64,000 nt of DNA from Lentisphaerota bacterium (GCA_015061615.1 SUWE01000005.1:1-64000), one strand, 5' to 3'; positions 53,401 to 62,708 are shown, numbered from the stretch's first letter. Made by a program: numbers and translations. The notes: generated from the sequence alone by a model not told the origin.

Positions 53401-54591
53401 ATGATTGAAATCACTAATTTTCGTCAGGGGGCAATCCTCAACCACAATCACGGCGTGGAAAGCGATGAGTCGCTTCGTGTTTGCATTGAGGGTATTTCCG
53501 ACCACGGCTGTCCGGTAACGGTCAATGGAGTTCAGGCAGAAATGGATGGACGGCGTTTCTTCGCAGAAATTGATTTGACAGAAAAAATCAATAACATTAC
53601 CGCCGCAACGATCACACCTTATGGTAATTATACCAAAGAAATGACTCTTGTGTGGGATAAAAAATCCTTCAAGCGTTACAATTTCTATATTGATGACCAT
53701 ATTTTTACTTTTACCGATCTGGCAAAACAGCGTCCGAAGAGTGCCTTTGATCACTTTTATTTGAAGGGTTTGAAAAATATCCATGAAAAATACGGTACGG
53801 TATTTTCTCTGAATTGTTTTTACCACAATGCACATGAAGAATTTCTCCTGAAAGACATGCCGGATATCTGGAAAAGTGAATTTACCGACAACAGTGACTG
53901 GCTGAAATTTTCTTTTCACGCGTACAGTGAATTTCCCGACCGTCCCTATGCAGAAGCATCGGCGGAGGAGATCGGAAAAGATTGGGATATGGTGCAGAAT
54001 GAGATTTACCGTTTTGCCGGTGAGGCGGCATATATTCCGCCTTGTGTTATTCACTGGGTGAATCTGCATCCGGCGGCCGCTTCTGAAATGCTTGCGCGCG
54101 GAACCCGCTGCTATACAGGTTCTCTGCGTTTGAAAGTCATGGGTGGACCGAGCCTTGCCGACCGTCAGAAAGGCGGCAACATGAATCAGGTACAGGAGCG
54201 TTCCATGGCTGGCGCTGCTCAGAAAATGTCTTCGCTCGGAATGCAGCTGCATTATGGATTTGTTGATGAGCAATCTTATCATGTTCATCACCGTAATCAT
54301 TACAATCCTTTGTTGAAACTTTATATTTATGCAAATGATTTGTGTTGTAATCTTACTCCGATTGATAAAATTCCTGATCGGGTAAAGGAGATTCAGCAGC
54401 AGTCTTTGCAATATGGTTTTGAAAATTTCGGTATCGTCAGCCACGAACAGTACACTTTTCCGTACTATCCGAATTATCTGCCTGACCACATGGATCGTTT
54501 GGAGCTTGTTGCGAAACTTTATACCGAAGCCGGGTGCAAACCTGTGTTTTTCAACAATGGCATATTAGGTAATACCACTTGGGATAACTAA
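53401..54591 (+). CDS. NodB-like paralogue 2 of 4
   Basis: 396 residues, same layout as its neighbours. It begins 13 bases after the previous stop; the ATG at 53401 is preceded by AAAAGGG. Compared with copy 1 it has VQAEMDG instead of VPAEMDG, and the region after the conserved GGPSLADRQKGGN is changed (NQVQERSMAGAAQKM). The stretch FVDEQSYHVHHRNHY replaces FGEETSYCNHHRSYY. Variation is concentrated here, while the metal-site motifs are unchanged, so substrate choice may differ between copies. Confidence 0.65.
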   Translation: MIEITNFRQGAILNHNHGVESDESLRVCIEGISDHGCPVTVNGVQAEMDGRRFFAEIDLTEKINNITAATITPYGNYTKEMTLVWDKKSFKRYNFYIDDHIFTFTDLAKQRPKSAFDHFYLKGLKNIHEKYGTVFSLNCFYHNAHEEFLLKDMPDIWKSEFTDNSDWLKFSFHAYSEFPDRPYAEASAEEIGKDWDMVQNEIYRFAGEAAYIPPCVIHWVNLHPAAASEMLARGTRCYTGSLRLKVMGGPSLADRQKGGNMNQVQERSMAGAAQKMSSLGMQLHYGFVDEQSYHVHHRNHYNPLLKLYIYANDLCCNLTPIDKIPDRVKEIQQQSLQYGFENFGIVSHEQYTFPYYPNYLPDHMDRLELVAKLYTEAGCKPVFFNNGILGNTTWDN

Positions 54592-54608
54592 CAAAAAGGG
54601 TAACAAAA

Positions 54609-55805
54609 ATGATTGAAATCACCAATTATCGTCAGGGCGCGATTTTGAATCACCGGCACGGTGTGGAAACTGACAAATCGCTGCGTATCAAAATTGAAGG
54701 TATGTCCGACCACGGTTGTCCGGTCACGGTCAACGGAGTTCCGGCAGAAATGGATGGCCGCCGTTTTTCAGCTGAAATCGAACTTGCCGAAAAGATCAAT
54801 ACGGTCACTGCTTCAACCATTACTCCTTATGGTAATTATACACAGGAGTTGACTCTGGTGTGGGATAAAAAGTCCTTCAAACGCTATAACTGCTATATCG
54901 ATGACCATATTTTTGTCTTTACCGATTTGGCAAAACAGCGCCCCAAGAGTGCTTTTGATCACTTCTATTTGAAGGGATTGAAAGATATTCATGACAAATT
55001 CGGCATGAGATATACGCTGAACTGCTTCTATCACAATGCACACGAAGAATTTCTTTTGAAAGATATGCCTGATATTTGGAAAAGTGAATTTATTGACAAC
55101 AGTGACTGGCTGAAATTTTCTTTCCACAGTTACAGCGAATTTCCCGACCGTCCTTATGCGGAAGCCTCCGCCGAGGAGATCGGTCACGACTGGGATCTTG
55201 TTCAGAATGAGATTTACCGCTTTGCCGGTGAAGAATGTTACATTGCTCCCTGTGTCATCCACTGGGCGAACATCCACCCGTCCGCAGCTCAGGAATTTAT
55301 CCGCCGCGGCGGAAAATGTTACTGCACCGGCAGTATGCGCTTGAGAGTCATGGGCGGACCGAGTCTTGCCGACCGTCAGAAAGGCGGAAATATGACGAAG
55401 ATCCAGGAACGCTCCTGCTCCGGTGTTGATTGCAGCACTGAAACTCTCGGGCTGGATTTGCACTACGGCTTTAATGAAGAACGCTCCTATATCGCCAAAC
55501 ACCGTACTTATTACGATCCGTTGCTCAAAATTATTTTCTCCGGCGGCAGTGGCTGTTGCTGCAACCTTGTTCCGCTCAACGAGATCCAGGGCAGAATGGA
55601 GAAGATTTTTGAAACTGCAACAGAAAACAAATGCGAAACTTTCGGCGCCGGCAGTCACGAACAGTATACCTTCCCGTACTATCCGAACTATCTGCCCGAT
55701 CACCTCGATCGTATCGAAGCAGTTGCCAAGTTCTATTATGAACATGATTGCAAACCGGTTTATTTCAGCGAAGGTTTGCTTGGCAATATGGCCTGGGGTG
55801 AATAA
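54609..55805 (+). CDS. NodB-like paralogue 3 of 4
   Basis: 398 residues, same domain order. Starts 17 bases after copy 2 with AAAGGG upstream. Differences from copies 1 and 2: RYNCYIDDH, NIHPSAAQEFIRRGGKCYCTG and a Cys-rich, Gly-rich patch (IIFSGGSGCCCNLVPL). Motifs IDDH, FHSYSEFPDRPY and SHEQYTFPYYPNYL are kept. The Cys patch lies where copy 1 reads FYINGVCCNLLPI, so it could form a cofactor or disulfide site; function unknown. Confidence 0.65.
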   Translation: MIEITNYRQGAILNHRHGVETDKSLRIKIEGMSDHGCPVTVNGVPAEMDGRRFSAEIELAEKINTVTASTITPYGNYTQELTLVWDKKSFKRYNCYIDDHIFVFTDLAKQRPKSAFDHFYLKGLKDIHDKFGMRYTLNCFYHNAHEEFLLKDMPDIWKSEFIDNSDWLKFSFHSYSEFPDRPYAEASAEEIGHDWDLVQNEIYRFAGEECYIAPCVIHWANIHPSAAQEFIRRGGKCYCTGSMRLRVMGGPSLADRQKGGNMTKIQERSCSGVDCSTETLGLDLHYGFNEERSYIAKHRTYYDPLLKIIFSGGSGCCCNLVPLNEIQGRMEKIFETATENKCETFGAGSHEQYTFPYYPNYLPDHLDRIEAVAKFYYEHDCKPVYFSEGLLGNMAWGE

Positions 55806-55808
55806 GTT

Positions 55809-56999
55809 ATGATCGAAATTACCAATTACCGACAGGGAGCAATTCTCAATCACCGTCATGGTATTGAGACTGCAGACTCTCTGCTTATCAAAGTTGAAGG
55901 TATCTCCGATCACGGCTGCCCCGTTACTGTCAACGGGGTGCCGGCTGAGATGGATGGACGGCGTTTCTTTGCGGAAATCCCGCTGACTGAAAAAGTCAAT
56001 GTTATTGAAGCTGCCACTGTTACTCCCTATGGCAATTATAAACAGGCGTTGACTGTTGTCTGGGATAAAAAATCCTTCAAACGTTACAATTACTATATTG
56101 ATGACCATATTTTTACCTTTACTGATTTGGCAAAGGAGCGCCCCAAAAGCGCTTTTGACCACTTCTACCTTAAAGGGTTGAAAGAGGTCAATCGTAAATA
56201 TGGCACGAAGTTTACACTCAACTGCTTTTACCATAATGCCCATCAGGAGTTCCTTTTGAAAGATATGCCTGATATCTGGAAAAGTGAATTTATTGACAAC
56301 AGTGATTGGCTGAAGTTTTCGTTTCACGCGTACAGTGAATTTCCTGACCGTCCCTACGCTGAAGCATCGGCAGAAGAGATCGGAAAAGACTGGGACATGG
56401 TGCAGAACGAGATTTACCGTTTCGCCGGTGAAGCAAGTTATATTACCCCGAATGTCATTCATTGGGCAAATATTCACCCCTCTGCTGCTCAGGAGTGTAT
56501 CCGCCGCGGGTGTGCCTGTTACAGTACCACTTTCCGTTTGAGAGTGATGGGCGGTCCGAGTCTTGCCGACCGTCAGAAGGGCGGTAATATGGCCACTGTG
56601 CAGGCGCGTTCATGTTCCGGAGCAGATATGGGACTCGAAACTCTCGGATTGAATATGCACTATGGTTTCGGTGAGGAACGGAACTATATCACCAATCACC
56701 GCAGTTACTATGATCCGCTGCTCAATATTTTCTTCTTTTCATGCAATGCAACGAACAATCTGCTGCCGCTGAACGAAACACCTGCTCATTTGCAGAAGGT
56801 TATCAGTGATGCGGAAAAACATGATTTTGAAGCGTTTTGTGTAGCGAGTCATGAGCAGTACAGTTTCCCGTATTATCCGAACTATCTGCCAGATCACATG
56901 GAACGCATTGAGTGTTCCGCAAGGGTGATGAGTGAATACGGTGCCAAACCTGTATTTTTCAGTGAAGGTGTTCTCGGCAATACTGTCTGGGAAGATTGA
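55809..56999 (+). CDS. NodB-like paralogue 4 of 4
   Basis: 396 residues. Starts 3 bases after copy 3, translationally tight. Shares IDDH, SFHAYSEFPDRPY and SHEQYSFPYYPNYL. Distinct points: KEVNRKYGTKFTLNC, NVIHWANIHPSAAQECIRRGCACYS and FSCNATNNLLPL. It is the most different of the four in the middle third. The array ends with a strong terminator, so all four are one transcript. Confidence 0.65.
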   Translation: MIEITNYRQGAILNHRHGIETADSLLIKVEGISDHGCPVTVNGVPAEMDGRRFFAEIPLTEKVNVIEAATVTPYGNYKQALTVVWDKKSFKRYNYYIDDHIFTFTDLAKERPKSAFDHFYLKGLKEVNRKYGTKFTLNCFYHNAHQEFLLKDMPDIWKSEFIDNSDWLKFSFHAYSEFPDRPYAEASAEEIGKDWDMVQNEIYRFAGEASYITPNVIHWANIHPSAAQECIRRGCACYSTTFRLRVMGGPSLADRQKGGNMATVQARSCSGADMGLETLGLNMHYGFGEERNYITNHRSYYDPLLNIFFFSCNATNNLLPLNETPAHLQKVISDAEKHDFEAFCVASHEQYSFPYYPNYLPDHMERIECSARVMSEYGAKPVFFSEGVLGNTVWED

Positions 57000-57013
57000 A
57001 CTGTATAAAATTC

Positions 57014-57055
57014 AAAAAACGGCTTTGGGGGAACGCCTGAAGCCGTTTTTATTTT
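57014..57055 (+). terminator. Terminator of the four-paralogue cluster
   Basis: AAAAACGGCTT (57015-57025) pairs with AAGCCGTTTTT (57040-57050) and runs on as ATTTT. Confidence 0.9.
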
Positions 57056-57119
57056 GGTATCCGAACTGCAATTTTATGTTAAAGAGGAATAAAAGTGTTT
57101 ATTTACTTCTTTATATTGC

Positions 57120-57147
57120 TTGCAAATATTGTTTTTTGCACTATATT
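57120..57147 (+). promoter_or_regulatory. Promoter of the TM1266-rnf operon
   Basis: TTGCAA (57120-57125), 16-base spacer, TATATT (57142-57147), about 32 bases before the first ATG, with AAAGGGAG as ribosome site. Confidence 0.65.
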
Positions 57148-57179
57148 AACCTCAACAGCATAAAAAAGGGAGTGATTCA

Positions 57180-57458
57180 ATGAACAGAATCGCTTTAATA
57201 GGAATAATTGTAGAAGATAAAAATCAGGCGGCGCAGATAAATAAACTGCTGCATGAATGCGGAGAGTATATTATCGGCCGCATGGGAGTTCCGCACCGTG
57301 AACGGGGATTGAGTGTTATCAGCGTTATCCTTGATGCGCCTAATGATATTATAAATTCTCTTTCCGGAAAATTGGGGATGCTCAACGGTGTAAGTGTTAA
57401 GACTCTTTACTCCCGGAAAGAATATCCTCAGGATGAAAAGGAGGACTTGCTCAGATGA
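57180..57458 (+). CDS. TM1266-family putative hydrogenase-system regulator
   Basis: 92 residues, an ACT/NikR-like alpha-beta fold. Features: RIALIGIIVEDKNQAAQIN, IIGRMGVPHRERGLSVISVILD and LSGKLGMLNGVSVKTLY are typical of the TM1266 family, usually next to HydE/F/G of [FeFe] hydrogenase. No hydrogenase gene is in this window. Its location directly before rnfA (overlap of 4 bases) suggests the gene senses redox or metal state for ferredoxin-based energy metabolism. Confidence 0.85.
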   Translation: MNRIALIGIIVEDKNQAAQINKLLHECGEYIIGRMGVPHRERGLSVISVILDAPNDIINSLSGKLGMLNGVSVKTLYSRKEYPQDEKEDLLR

Positions 57459-58045
57459 AGTATCTTGAATTGACCGTCGGGGCGATTCTGGTAAACAACT
57501 TTGTATTGACCCGTTTTTTGGGGATTTGTCCCTTTCTTGGAGTTTCCAAGCGGCTTGATACCGCTCTCGGTATGGGAGGTGCTGTTACGGTGGTTATGGC
57601 GTTGGCATCGTGCATTACTTCCGCCATATCCAACTATCTGTTGAGCTTTACCATTAACGGCAAAGTGATCGATCTCAGCTTTTTGCGGGTGTTGACTTTT
57701 ATTCTGGTGATTGCTGCTCTTGTTCAGCTTTTGGAGGTCATGCTTCAGAAGGTGAGTCCGGTCCTTTACCGGGCACTTGGAATTTACTTGCCTTTGATTA
57801 CCACCAACTGTGCGGTACTTGGTGCAGCGACGATCAATGCTGAAAACGCTCGCAGTGTTCTTGATGCAACTCTTTTCGGAGCATTTTCCGGAGTCGGATT
57901 CGCTTTGGCTCTGGTACTCTTTTCCAGTATCCGGGAAAAACTTGAATTGGCAGAACCTCCAAAAGCGTTTGAAGGTACTCCTATTGCGTTGATTACAGCC
58001 GGGATTCTGGCAATGGCTTTTGCCGGATTTGCCGGGTTATGCTGA
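57455..58045 (+). CDS. rnfA: Rnf complex subunit A
   Basis: 196 residues with six membrane helices. RnfA and RnfE form the paired inner-membrane core that binds an iron-sulfur cluster. Signatures: NNFVLTRFLGICPFLGVS and the second-half mirror LPLITTNCAVLGAATINAE, each with the conserved Cys (27 and about 111). It overlaps the preceding gene by 4 bases and rnfB begins at its end. First of six rnf genes in the order ABCDGE. Confidence 0.95.
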   Translation: MKYLELTVGAILVNNFVLTRFLGICPFLGVSKRLDTALGMGGAVTVVMALASCITSAISNYLLSFTINGKVIDLSFLRVLTFILVIAALVQLLEVMLQKVSPVLYRALGIYLPLITTNCAVLGAATINAENARSVLDATLFGAFSGVGFALALVLFSSIREKLELAEPPKAFEGTPIALITAGILAMAFAGFAGLC

Positions 58046-58059
58046 ACTGGAGAACTCTT

Positions 58060-58902
58060 ATGGATAATTCGATTATTTATGGTGCGATCGCCCTTATGGG
58101 GGGGCTGGGAATCATTCTCGGTGTGATAATTGCTTTATTTGTAAAAATATTCCGGGTGGAATCAGATCCGCGTGTCGATCTTGCTTTGGAACTGCTCCCC
58201 GGTGCAAATTGCGGCGGATGCGGCAGGGCAGGGTGTGCCGACTTTGCAAAGGCTCTGGCTCAGGGCGAGGTATCCCCTGCAAATTGTCCGGTATCCAGTC
58301 TTGAACAGATCGCGGCAATATCCAAGGCATTGGGAATTGATGCCGGAGAAGTTGAACGTAAACAGGCCGTTGTCTGCTGCCGCAGTTATATCGGCGAAGT
58401 GAAAAAAATGAATTATAACGGTGTGCAGGATTGCGTTGCGGCAAATCTCGTTGCCGGTGGTCCGGATGCCTGCCGTTATGGTTGTCTCGGTTTGGGAACT
58501 TGTGCGAGAAAATGTCCCTTCGGTGCAATCGAAATCATTGGGCAGGTCGCGGTAGTTCACCGTGAACTTTGCGTAGGATGCGGCAAATGCGCTGAAGTTT
58601 GTCCGCGCGGAGTCATAAAAATGGTTCCGGCTGATGCTGATTATCATGTATTTTGCAATTCTCCGGAAAAAGGTGCCAGCAAACGCCTGTTCTGCAAAGC
58701 CGGTTGTATCGGCTGCCGCAAGTGTGAGAAGGTTTTTGGCAGCAATTTCAATGTATCCGGCTTTCTTGCCGCGGTTGATTACACTGCCGGAAAACTTGAT
58801 AAAGAAGATGTTGAAAAAATCAACTGTCCGGTTGGCTGTTTGCTTTCTGTCGAAGAACGCCTTGAAGCAGCCTATGCAAAAGTGAAAGAGGTCAATCAAT
58901 GA
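58060..58902 (+). CDS. rnfB: Rnf complex subunit B
   Basis: About 280 residues. One N-terminal membrane helix, then a [4Fe-4S] domain (GANCGGCGRAGCADFAKAL and CPVSS) and ferredoxin-type clusters (CARKCPFGAIEI, CVGCGKCAEVCPRGVIK). RnfB is the ferredoxin-facing electron entry of the complex. Additional Cys pairs (CKAGCIGCRKCEKV) occur at the C-terminal side. ATG 58060 is preferred because GGAG lies eight bases upstream; an earlier ATG at 58039 overlaps the rnfA stop. Confidence 0.93.
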   Translation: MDNSIIYGAIALMGGLGIILGVIIALFVKIFRVESDPRVDLALELLPGANCGGCGRAGCADFAKALAQGEVSPANCPVSSLEQIAAISKALGIDAGEVERKQAVVCCRSYIGEVKKMNYNGVQDCVAANLVAGGPDACRYGCLGLGTCARKCPFGAIEIIGQVAVVHRELCVGCGKCAEVCPRGVIKMVPADADYHVFCNSPEKGASKRLFCKAGCIGCRKCEKVFGSNFNVSGFLAAVDYTAGKLDKEDVEKINCPVGCLLSVEERLEAAYAKVKEVNQ

Positions 58903-60242
58903 ATAAAAGTTCCCGTGATGTAATGACCTTTTCCGGCGGTATCCATCCGGTCGGTGATGGAAAGGATTTAACCTGCAAATCAGCGGTCCGGACGGCGCCG
59001 CTGTTGGAAAGATATTTTGTCCTGCTTTCTGAAAATGCCGGAAAACCTCCTGTACCCGTGGTAAAAAAAGGAGATGAGGTTCAGAAGTATCAGCTTATCG
59101 CCAAAGCTGACGGTTTTGTTTCCGCCAATTTGCATGCTCCTACAAGCGGTATTGTCGGCGGAATTACAGAGGTTCCGGGACCGATGGGGATCCCTGCCGG
59201 AGCTGTTGAAATCATCGCTGATGGCGAAGATGCCGGAGAGCCTCCTTATGAGCCGATACTGAATTGGGAAAATGCTGATCCTGCGATTCTGCGCCAACGG
59301 GTCATTGATGCCGGTCTGGTCGGAATGGGGGGCGCTTCATTTCCCACTCATGTAAAACTTGCTCTGCCGGAAGATAAGAAAATCGATACTCTTATTCTCA
59401 ATGGGGCTGAATGTGAACCGTATTTGACTGCCGATCACCGTCTTATGGTGGAAATGCCGGAAAAAGTCGCTTGCGGTGCGGCGATTTTTGCAAGGATTAT
59501 CGGTGTTCGTATGCCCCGTATCGGAGTGGAGATCAATAAAGGTGATGCCATTGAAAATCTGGAAAGGTTTGAAGACCGTTACGGTGTTGACGTTGTTCCA
59601 TTGCAGGTGCGTTATCCGCAAGGGTCGGAAAAACAGCTTATCAGTGCTATCACAAAACGTGCAGTCCGTTCCGGATGTTTGCCTATGGATTCCGGTTGCG
59701 TTGTGCAGAATGTCGGGACCGCTGCCGCTCTTTATGATGCTGTCGTCAGAGGAATACCGCTTGTCGAGAGAATAGTTACAGTTACGGGAGATGTAGTTGT
59801 TTCACCCGGAAACTGGTTTTTGAAAATCGGTACTCCGGCTATCGAAGCTGTAAAACTTGCCGGCGGTGTAACGGAGGAACCGGGAAAACTTATTTTCGGC
59901 GGTCCGATGATGGGATTTGCACAAAAATCATTTGCGGTACCTGTTGCAAAAAACACGTCAGGCATCCTGCTGTTACCTGCCAAACTTTCTGTAAACTACG
60001 AGGCAAGCGGGTGTATACGCTGCGGTCGCTGCGTGCAGGGGTGTCCGATGCACTTGATGCCATGTCTGCTTTCAACTGCGATTGAAGCAGACCGTTTCGA
60101 CCTTGCTTTTCAGAATCATGTAATGGATTGCATGGAGTGCGGTTCCTGCGCTTATGTCTGCCCGGACCACCGTCCGCTGGTACAGAATATCCGGCGTGCA
60201 AAAGCCGAATTGAGAAAACAACTTGACAATGGAAGGAAATGA
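58899..60242 (+). CDS. rnfC: Rnf complex subunit C
   Basis: 447 residues. NADH-side subunit with FMN- and NADH-binding regions and two [4Fe-4S] clusters. Seen: an N-terminal barrel-sandwich (GIHPVGDGK), a GMGGASFPTHVKL stretch, LNGAECEPYLT near the flavin site, and clusters CIRCGRCVQGCP and CMECGSCAYVCP at the C-terminus. The N-terminal start overlaps rnfB by 4 bases. Length is in the usual RnfC range. Confidence 0.95.
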   Translation: MNKSSRDVMTFSGGIHPVGDGKDLTCKSAVRTAPLLERYFVLLSENAGKPPVPVVKKGDEVQKYQLIAKADGFVSANLHAPTSGIVGGITEVPGPMGIPAGAVEIIADGEDAGEPPYEPILNWENADPAILRQRVIDAGLVGMGGASFPTHVKLALPEDKKIDTLILNGAECEPYLTADHRLMVEMPEKVACGAAIFARIIGVRMPRIGVEINKGDAIENLERFEDRYGVDVVPLQVRYPQGSEKQLISAITKRAVRSGCLPMDSGCVVQNVGTAAALYDAVVRGIPLVERIVTVTGDVVVSPGNWFLKIGTPAIEAVKLAGGVTEEPGKLIFGGPMMGFAQKSFAVPVAKNTSGILLLPAKLSVNYEASGCIRCGRCVQGCPMHLMPCLLSTAIEADRFDLAFQNHVMDCMECGSCAYVCPDHRPLVQNIRRAKAELRKQLDNGRK

Positions 60243-61351
60243 ATTTCATGGATAGTTTGAGTCAGAATTCTGAAATAAAATTGCCGACCGGAAAAAATCT
60301 GGTGCTGAGTTCGTCTCCGCACTTGTCCACAGGAGCAAATTTACGCAAAATCATGGGCGGGGTTCTCATCGCTTTGATTCCGGCGATCATTGCTTCCGGA
60401 TATTTTTTCGGTTTCCGGGCAATTTTTATAATAGTCTATACTGCTTTCTGCTGTGCGGCTGCGGAGGCTGTCTGGTGTGCATTTGCCGGAAAGCCGGTGT
60501 GGAAAAACGTCGGTGATCTGTCAGCTGTGTTGACAGGGGTGCTGCTTGCACTTTGTCTTCCGGTAAGTATTCCGCTTTATGTTCCCCCGATCGGAGCGAT
60601 CCTTGCAATATGGCTTGGCAAACAGGTTTATGGCGGATTGGGCAACAATCCTTTCAATCCGGCACTCGTTGCCCGTGTCGGATTGCTTATTGCATTGCCG
60701 GCAGCAATGACGCTTTGGATTCCTTCCCGCGGAATGATGAAAAATGATTATCCGGAACGCAATAAATTTTTCAGCACTCCCGATGCTGTTACTTCTGCCA
60801 CTCCGCTCGGTATTGCCGGAACTGCGGAAAAAATAGTTGACCGGAGTGAGAAAGCTCAGAAAAATTTCGATGCAATAGAAAATAATGAACTGCTTAAACG
60901 CTGTTTCTGGGGAGATCGTGCCGGATGTCTGGGGGAAACAAGTGTGTTCGCTTTGCTTATCGGGTATGCCATCCTTGTTTTATTGAATCTTATCAACTGG
61001 CGCGTTCCGGTGATCTTTATCGGTACTGTGGCTGTTTTTACGGCAATTATAAATGCCTGTTTTCCCGGAGTGACACCCGGAGCATCGTTTCATATCCTCA
61101 ACGGCGGTTTGTTTCTCGGAGCGGTCTTTATGGCGACTGATATGGTGACAAGTCCGATAACCGGTTCCGGATGCGTGGTCTTTGCTTTGGGGTGCGGTAT
61201 TGTTACCTCTGTTATACGGATATGGGGCAATTATCCGGAAGGAGTCAGTTTCGCGATTCTTTTCATGAATGCCATGGTTCCTCTGATCGACCGCTGGTGC
61301 GGCCGCCGTCCGTTCGGCTACGTCCGCCAACGCAAGGAGAGTGTAAAATGA
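60239..61351 (+). CDS. rnfD: Rnf complex subunit D
   Basis: 370 residues, about nine membrane segments, with a flavin covalently bound to Thr. The site is visible as DAVTSATPLG near residue 185, in the loop after the fifth helix. The start is either 60239 (overlap ATGA with rnfC) or 60248; the second has better ribosome-site spacing from GGAAGG. RnfD with RnfA, E and G makes the ion-translocating part. Confidence 0.94.
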   Translation: MNFMDSLSQNSEIKLPTGKNLVLSSSPHLSTGANLRKIMGGVLIALIPAIIASGYFFGFRAIFIIVYTAFCCAAAEAVWCAFAGKPVWKNVGDLSAVLTGVLLALCLPVSIPLYVPPIGAILAIWLGKQVYGGLGNNPFNPALVARVGLLIALPAAMTLWIPSRGMMKNDYPERNKFFSTPDAVTSATPLGIAGTAEKIVDRSEKAQKNFDAIENNELLKRCFWGDRAGCLGETSVFALLIGYAILVLLNLINWRVPVIFIGTVAVFTAIINACFPGVTPGASFHILNGGLFLGAVFMATDMVTSPITGSGCVVFALGCGIVTSVIRIWGNYPEGVSFAILFMNAMVPLIDRWCGRRPFGYVRQRKESVK

Positions 61352-61968
61352 AATTGCGTGATCGTGACAATTTTGTCGTTTTAGGCGTTTTCCTCGGTGT
61401 TACAGCGTTACTTGCCGCAGTGGTACTTGCTGTTGTGTCACAGCTTACAGCCGGACCGATAGATGCGGCAACGCAGAGGACGCGGCAGGGGGCTTTTCTC
61501 CGTCTCGGATTGCCGGAGTTTGACCGCACCGGCGATGACTGCCGTTTTGATGGCTGTCTGTTTACTCCTGTTTATAAAAATGATGAACTTTGCGGATTTG
61601 TGGGGCAGGGCAGCGGAAGCGGTTACGGCGGAGAAATCATTGTACTTGCCGGATTCGATACCAGCAGCAGGATAACCGGAGTTCAGATATTGCAGCATAA
61701 AGAAACTCCCGGTCTCGGAGCCAATGTATGTGAGCGGAAATTTCAACGGACGATTTTTAATTTAGCTGAAAAAGCTCCGGCTGTTCCGGCTAACAGATAT
61801 TTGGATCAGTTTACCGGAGTAAATTCCGCTGATTACGCCTCATGGAGCATTCGCAAGGATGGCGGAAAGTTTGATTACATGACCGGGGCAACTGTGACCA
61901 GCCGGGCTGTTACCGGAATCGTTGCAGATATCGCCGGAAAATTCAAGGCTTGGCGGGAGGTGAAGTGA
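61348..61968 (+). CDS. rnfG: Rnf complex subunit G
   Basis: 206 residues with one N-terminal membrane helix (FVVLGVFLGVTALLAAVVLAV). The periplasmic FMN-binding domain has the covalent flavin site in DYMTGATVTSRAV, near residue 175. The frame is open further upstream, but ATG 61348 overlaps the rnfD stop as ATGA with AAGGAGAG upstream, and the product then has the normal length. Confidence 0.94.
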   Translation: MKLRDRDNFVVLGVFLGVTALLAAVVLAVVSQLTAGPIDAATQRTRQGAFLRLGLPEFDRTGDDCRFDGCLFTPVYKNDELCGFVGQGSGSGYGGEIIVLAGFDTSSRITGVQILQHKETPGLGANVCERKFQRTIFNLAEKAPAVPANRYLDQFTGVNSADYASWSIRKDGGKFDYMTGATVTSRAVTGIVADIAGKFKAWREVK

Positions 61969-61969
61969 G

Positions 61970-62653
61970 ATGAAAAACTCTGTTTTTTATGATTTTATCA
62001 AAGGTATATGGAAGGAGAACCCTGTTCTTGTTCTTTTGCTTGGAACCTGTCCGACTCTTGCATTGACCGGCAGTGCTGTAAACGGCTTGGGAATGGGGAT
62101 CGCTACAACCTGTGTACTTGCCGGCAGCAATTTTGTTATCAGTCTGATTGCGGCAATAACTCCGAAAAAAATCCGTATTCCTGTATATATCGTTGTTATA
62201 GCTTCGTTTGTTACGGTTGTTGATCTTCTGCTTCAGGCTTATGCTCCGGAAGCTCTTTACAAGGCTTTGGGAATATTCATTCCGCTGATTGTGGTTAATT
62301 GTATCGTCCTCGGAAGGGCAGAGGCTTTTGCATCCAAAAACTCTCCGCTGCGCTCGGTTCTGGATGGTTTGGGTATGGGATTGGGATTTACATTGACGTT
62401 GACAATGCTCGGTATTATCCGGGAATTTCTTACAAGCGGTTCTGTTTTTGAAATAAAAGTCATTCCGGCATGGACTGTTGATTTTCTTCTTCCCGGTGCC
62501 GCTCCCGGGGCTTTTATCATTGTCGGATGTATTCTTGCTGTAAAAAATTACTTTAACCGTCGGGCGGCAATTCGCAGAGGAACTCTCTATGTTCCGCCTC
62601 AGGGCTTGAACTGCCGGAATTGCGGAATTTGCCGGATAAATGACGAGAAATGA
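61970..62653 (+). CDS. rnfE: Rnf complex subunit E with extra Cys tail
   Basis: 227 residues with six membrane helices like RnfA (PVLVLLLGTCPTLALTGSAVNGLG and IFIPLIVVNCIVLGRAEAFA). The last 25 residues extend past the usual end and contain CRNCGICRIN, a CxxCxxC pattern able to bind a metal or cluster; its role is not known. A weak start from GGGAGG upstream. Last gene of the rnf block. Confidence 0.93.
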   Translation: MKNSVFYDFIKGIWKENPVLVLLLGTCPTLALTGSAVNGLGMGIATTCVLAGSNFVISLIAAITPKKIRIPVYIVVIASFVTVVDLLLQAYAPEALYKALGIFIPLIVVNCIVLGRAEAFASKNSPLRSVLDGLGMGLGFTLTLTMLGIIREFLTSGSVFEIKVIPAWTVDFLLPGAAPGAFIIVGCILAVKNYFNRRAAIRRGTLYVPPQGLNCRNCGICRINDEK

Positions 62654-62708
62654 AAAAAAACAGGATTTTTTGTTTGTTTTTGCACAAAATCACTTGTAAA
62701 AAAGCTGT

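Noticed and set aside
54813..56477. Long minus-strand open frame of 554 codons opposite the last two NodB-like paralogues
   Set aside because: Antisense frame caused by codon bias; similar shadows lie opposite the first two copies (52155-53087, 53347-54489). No ribosome site, and the plus-strand products carry the conserved motifs.
57455..62653. Na+-translocating NADH:quinone reductase (Nqr) instead of Rnf
   Set aside because: RnfB and RnfC with ferredoxin-type clusters are present and NqrF is not, so this is Rnf.
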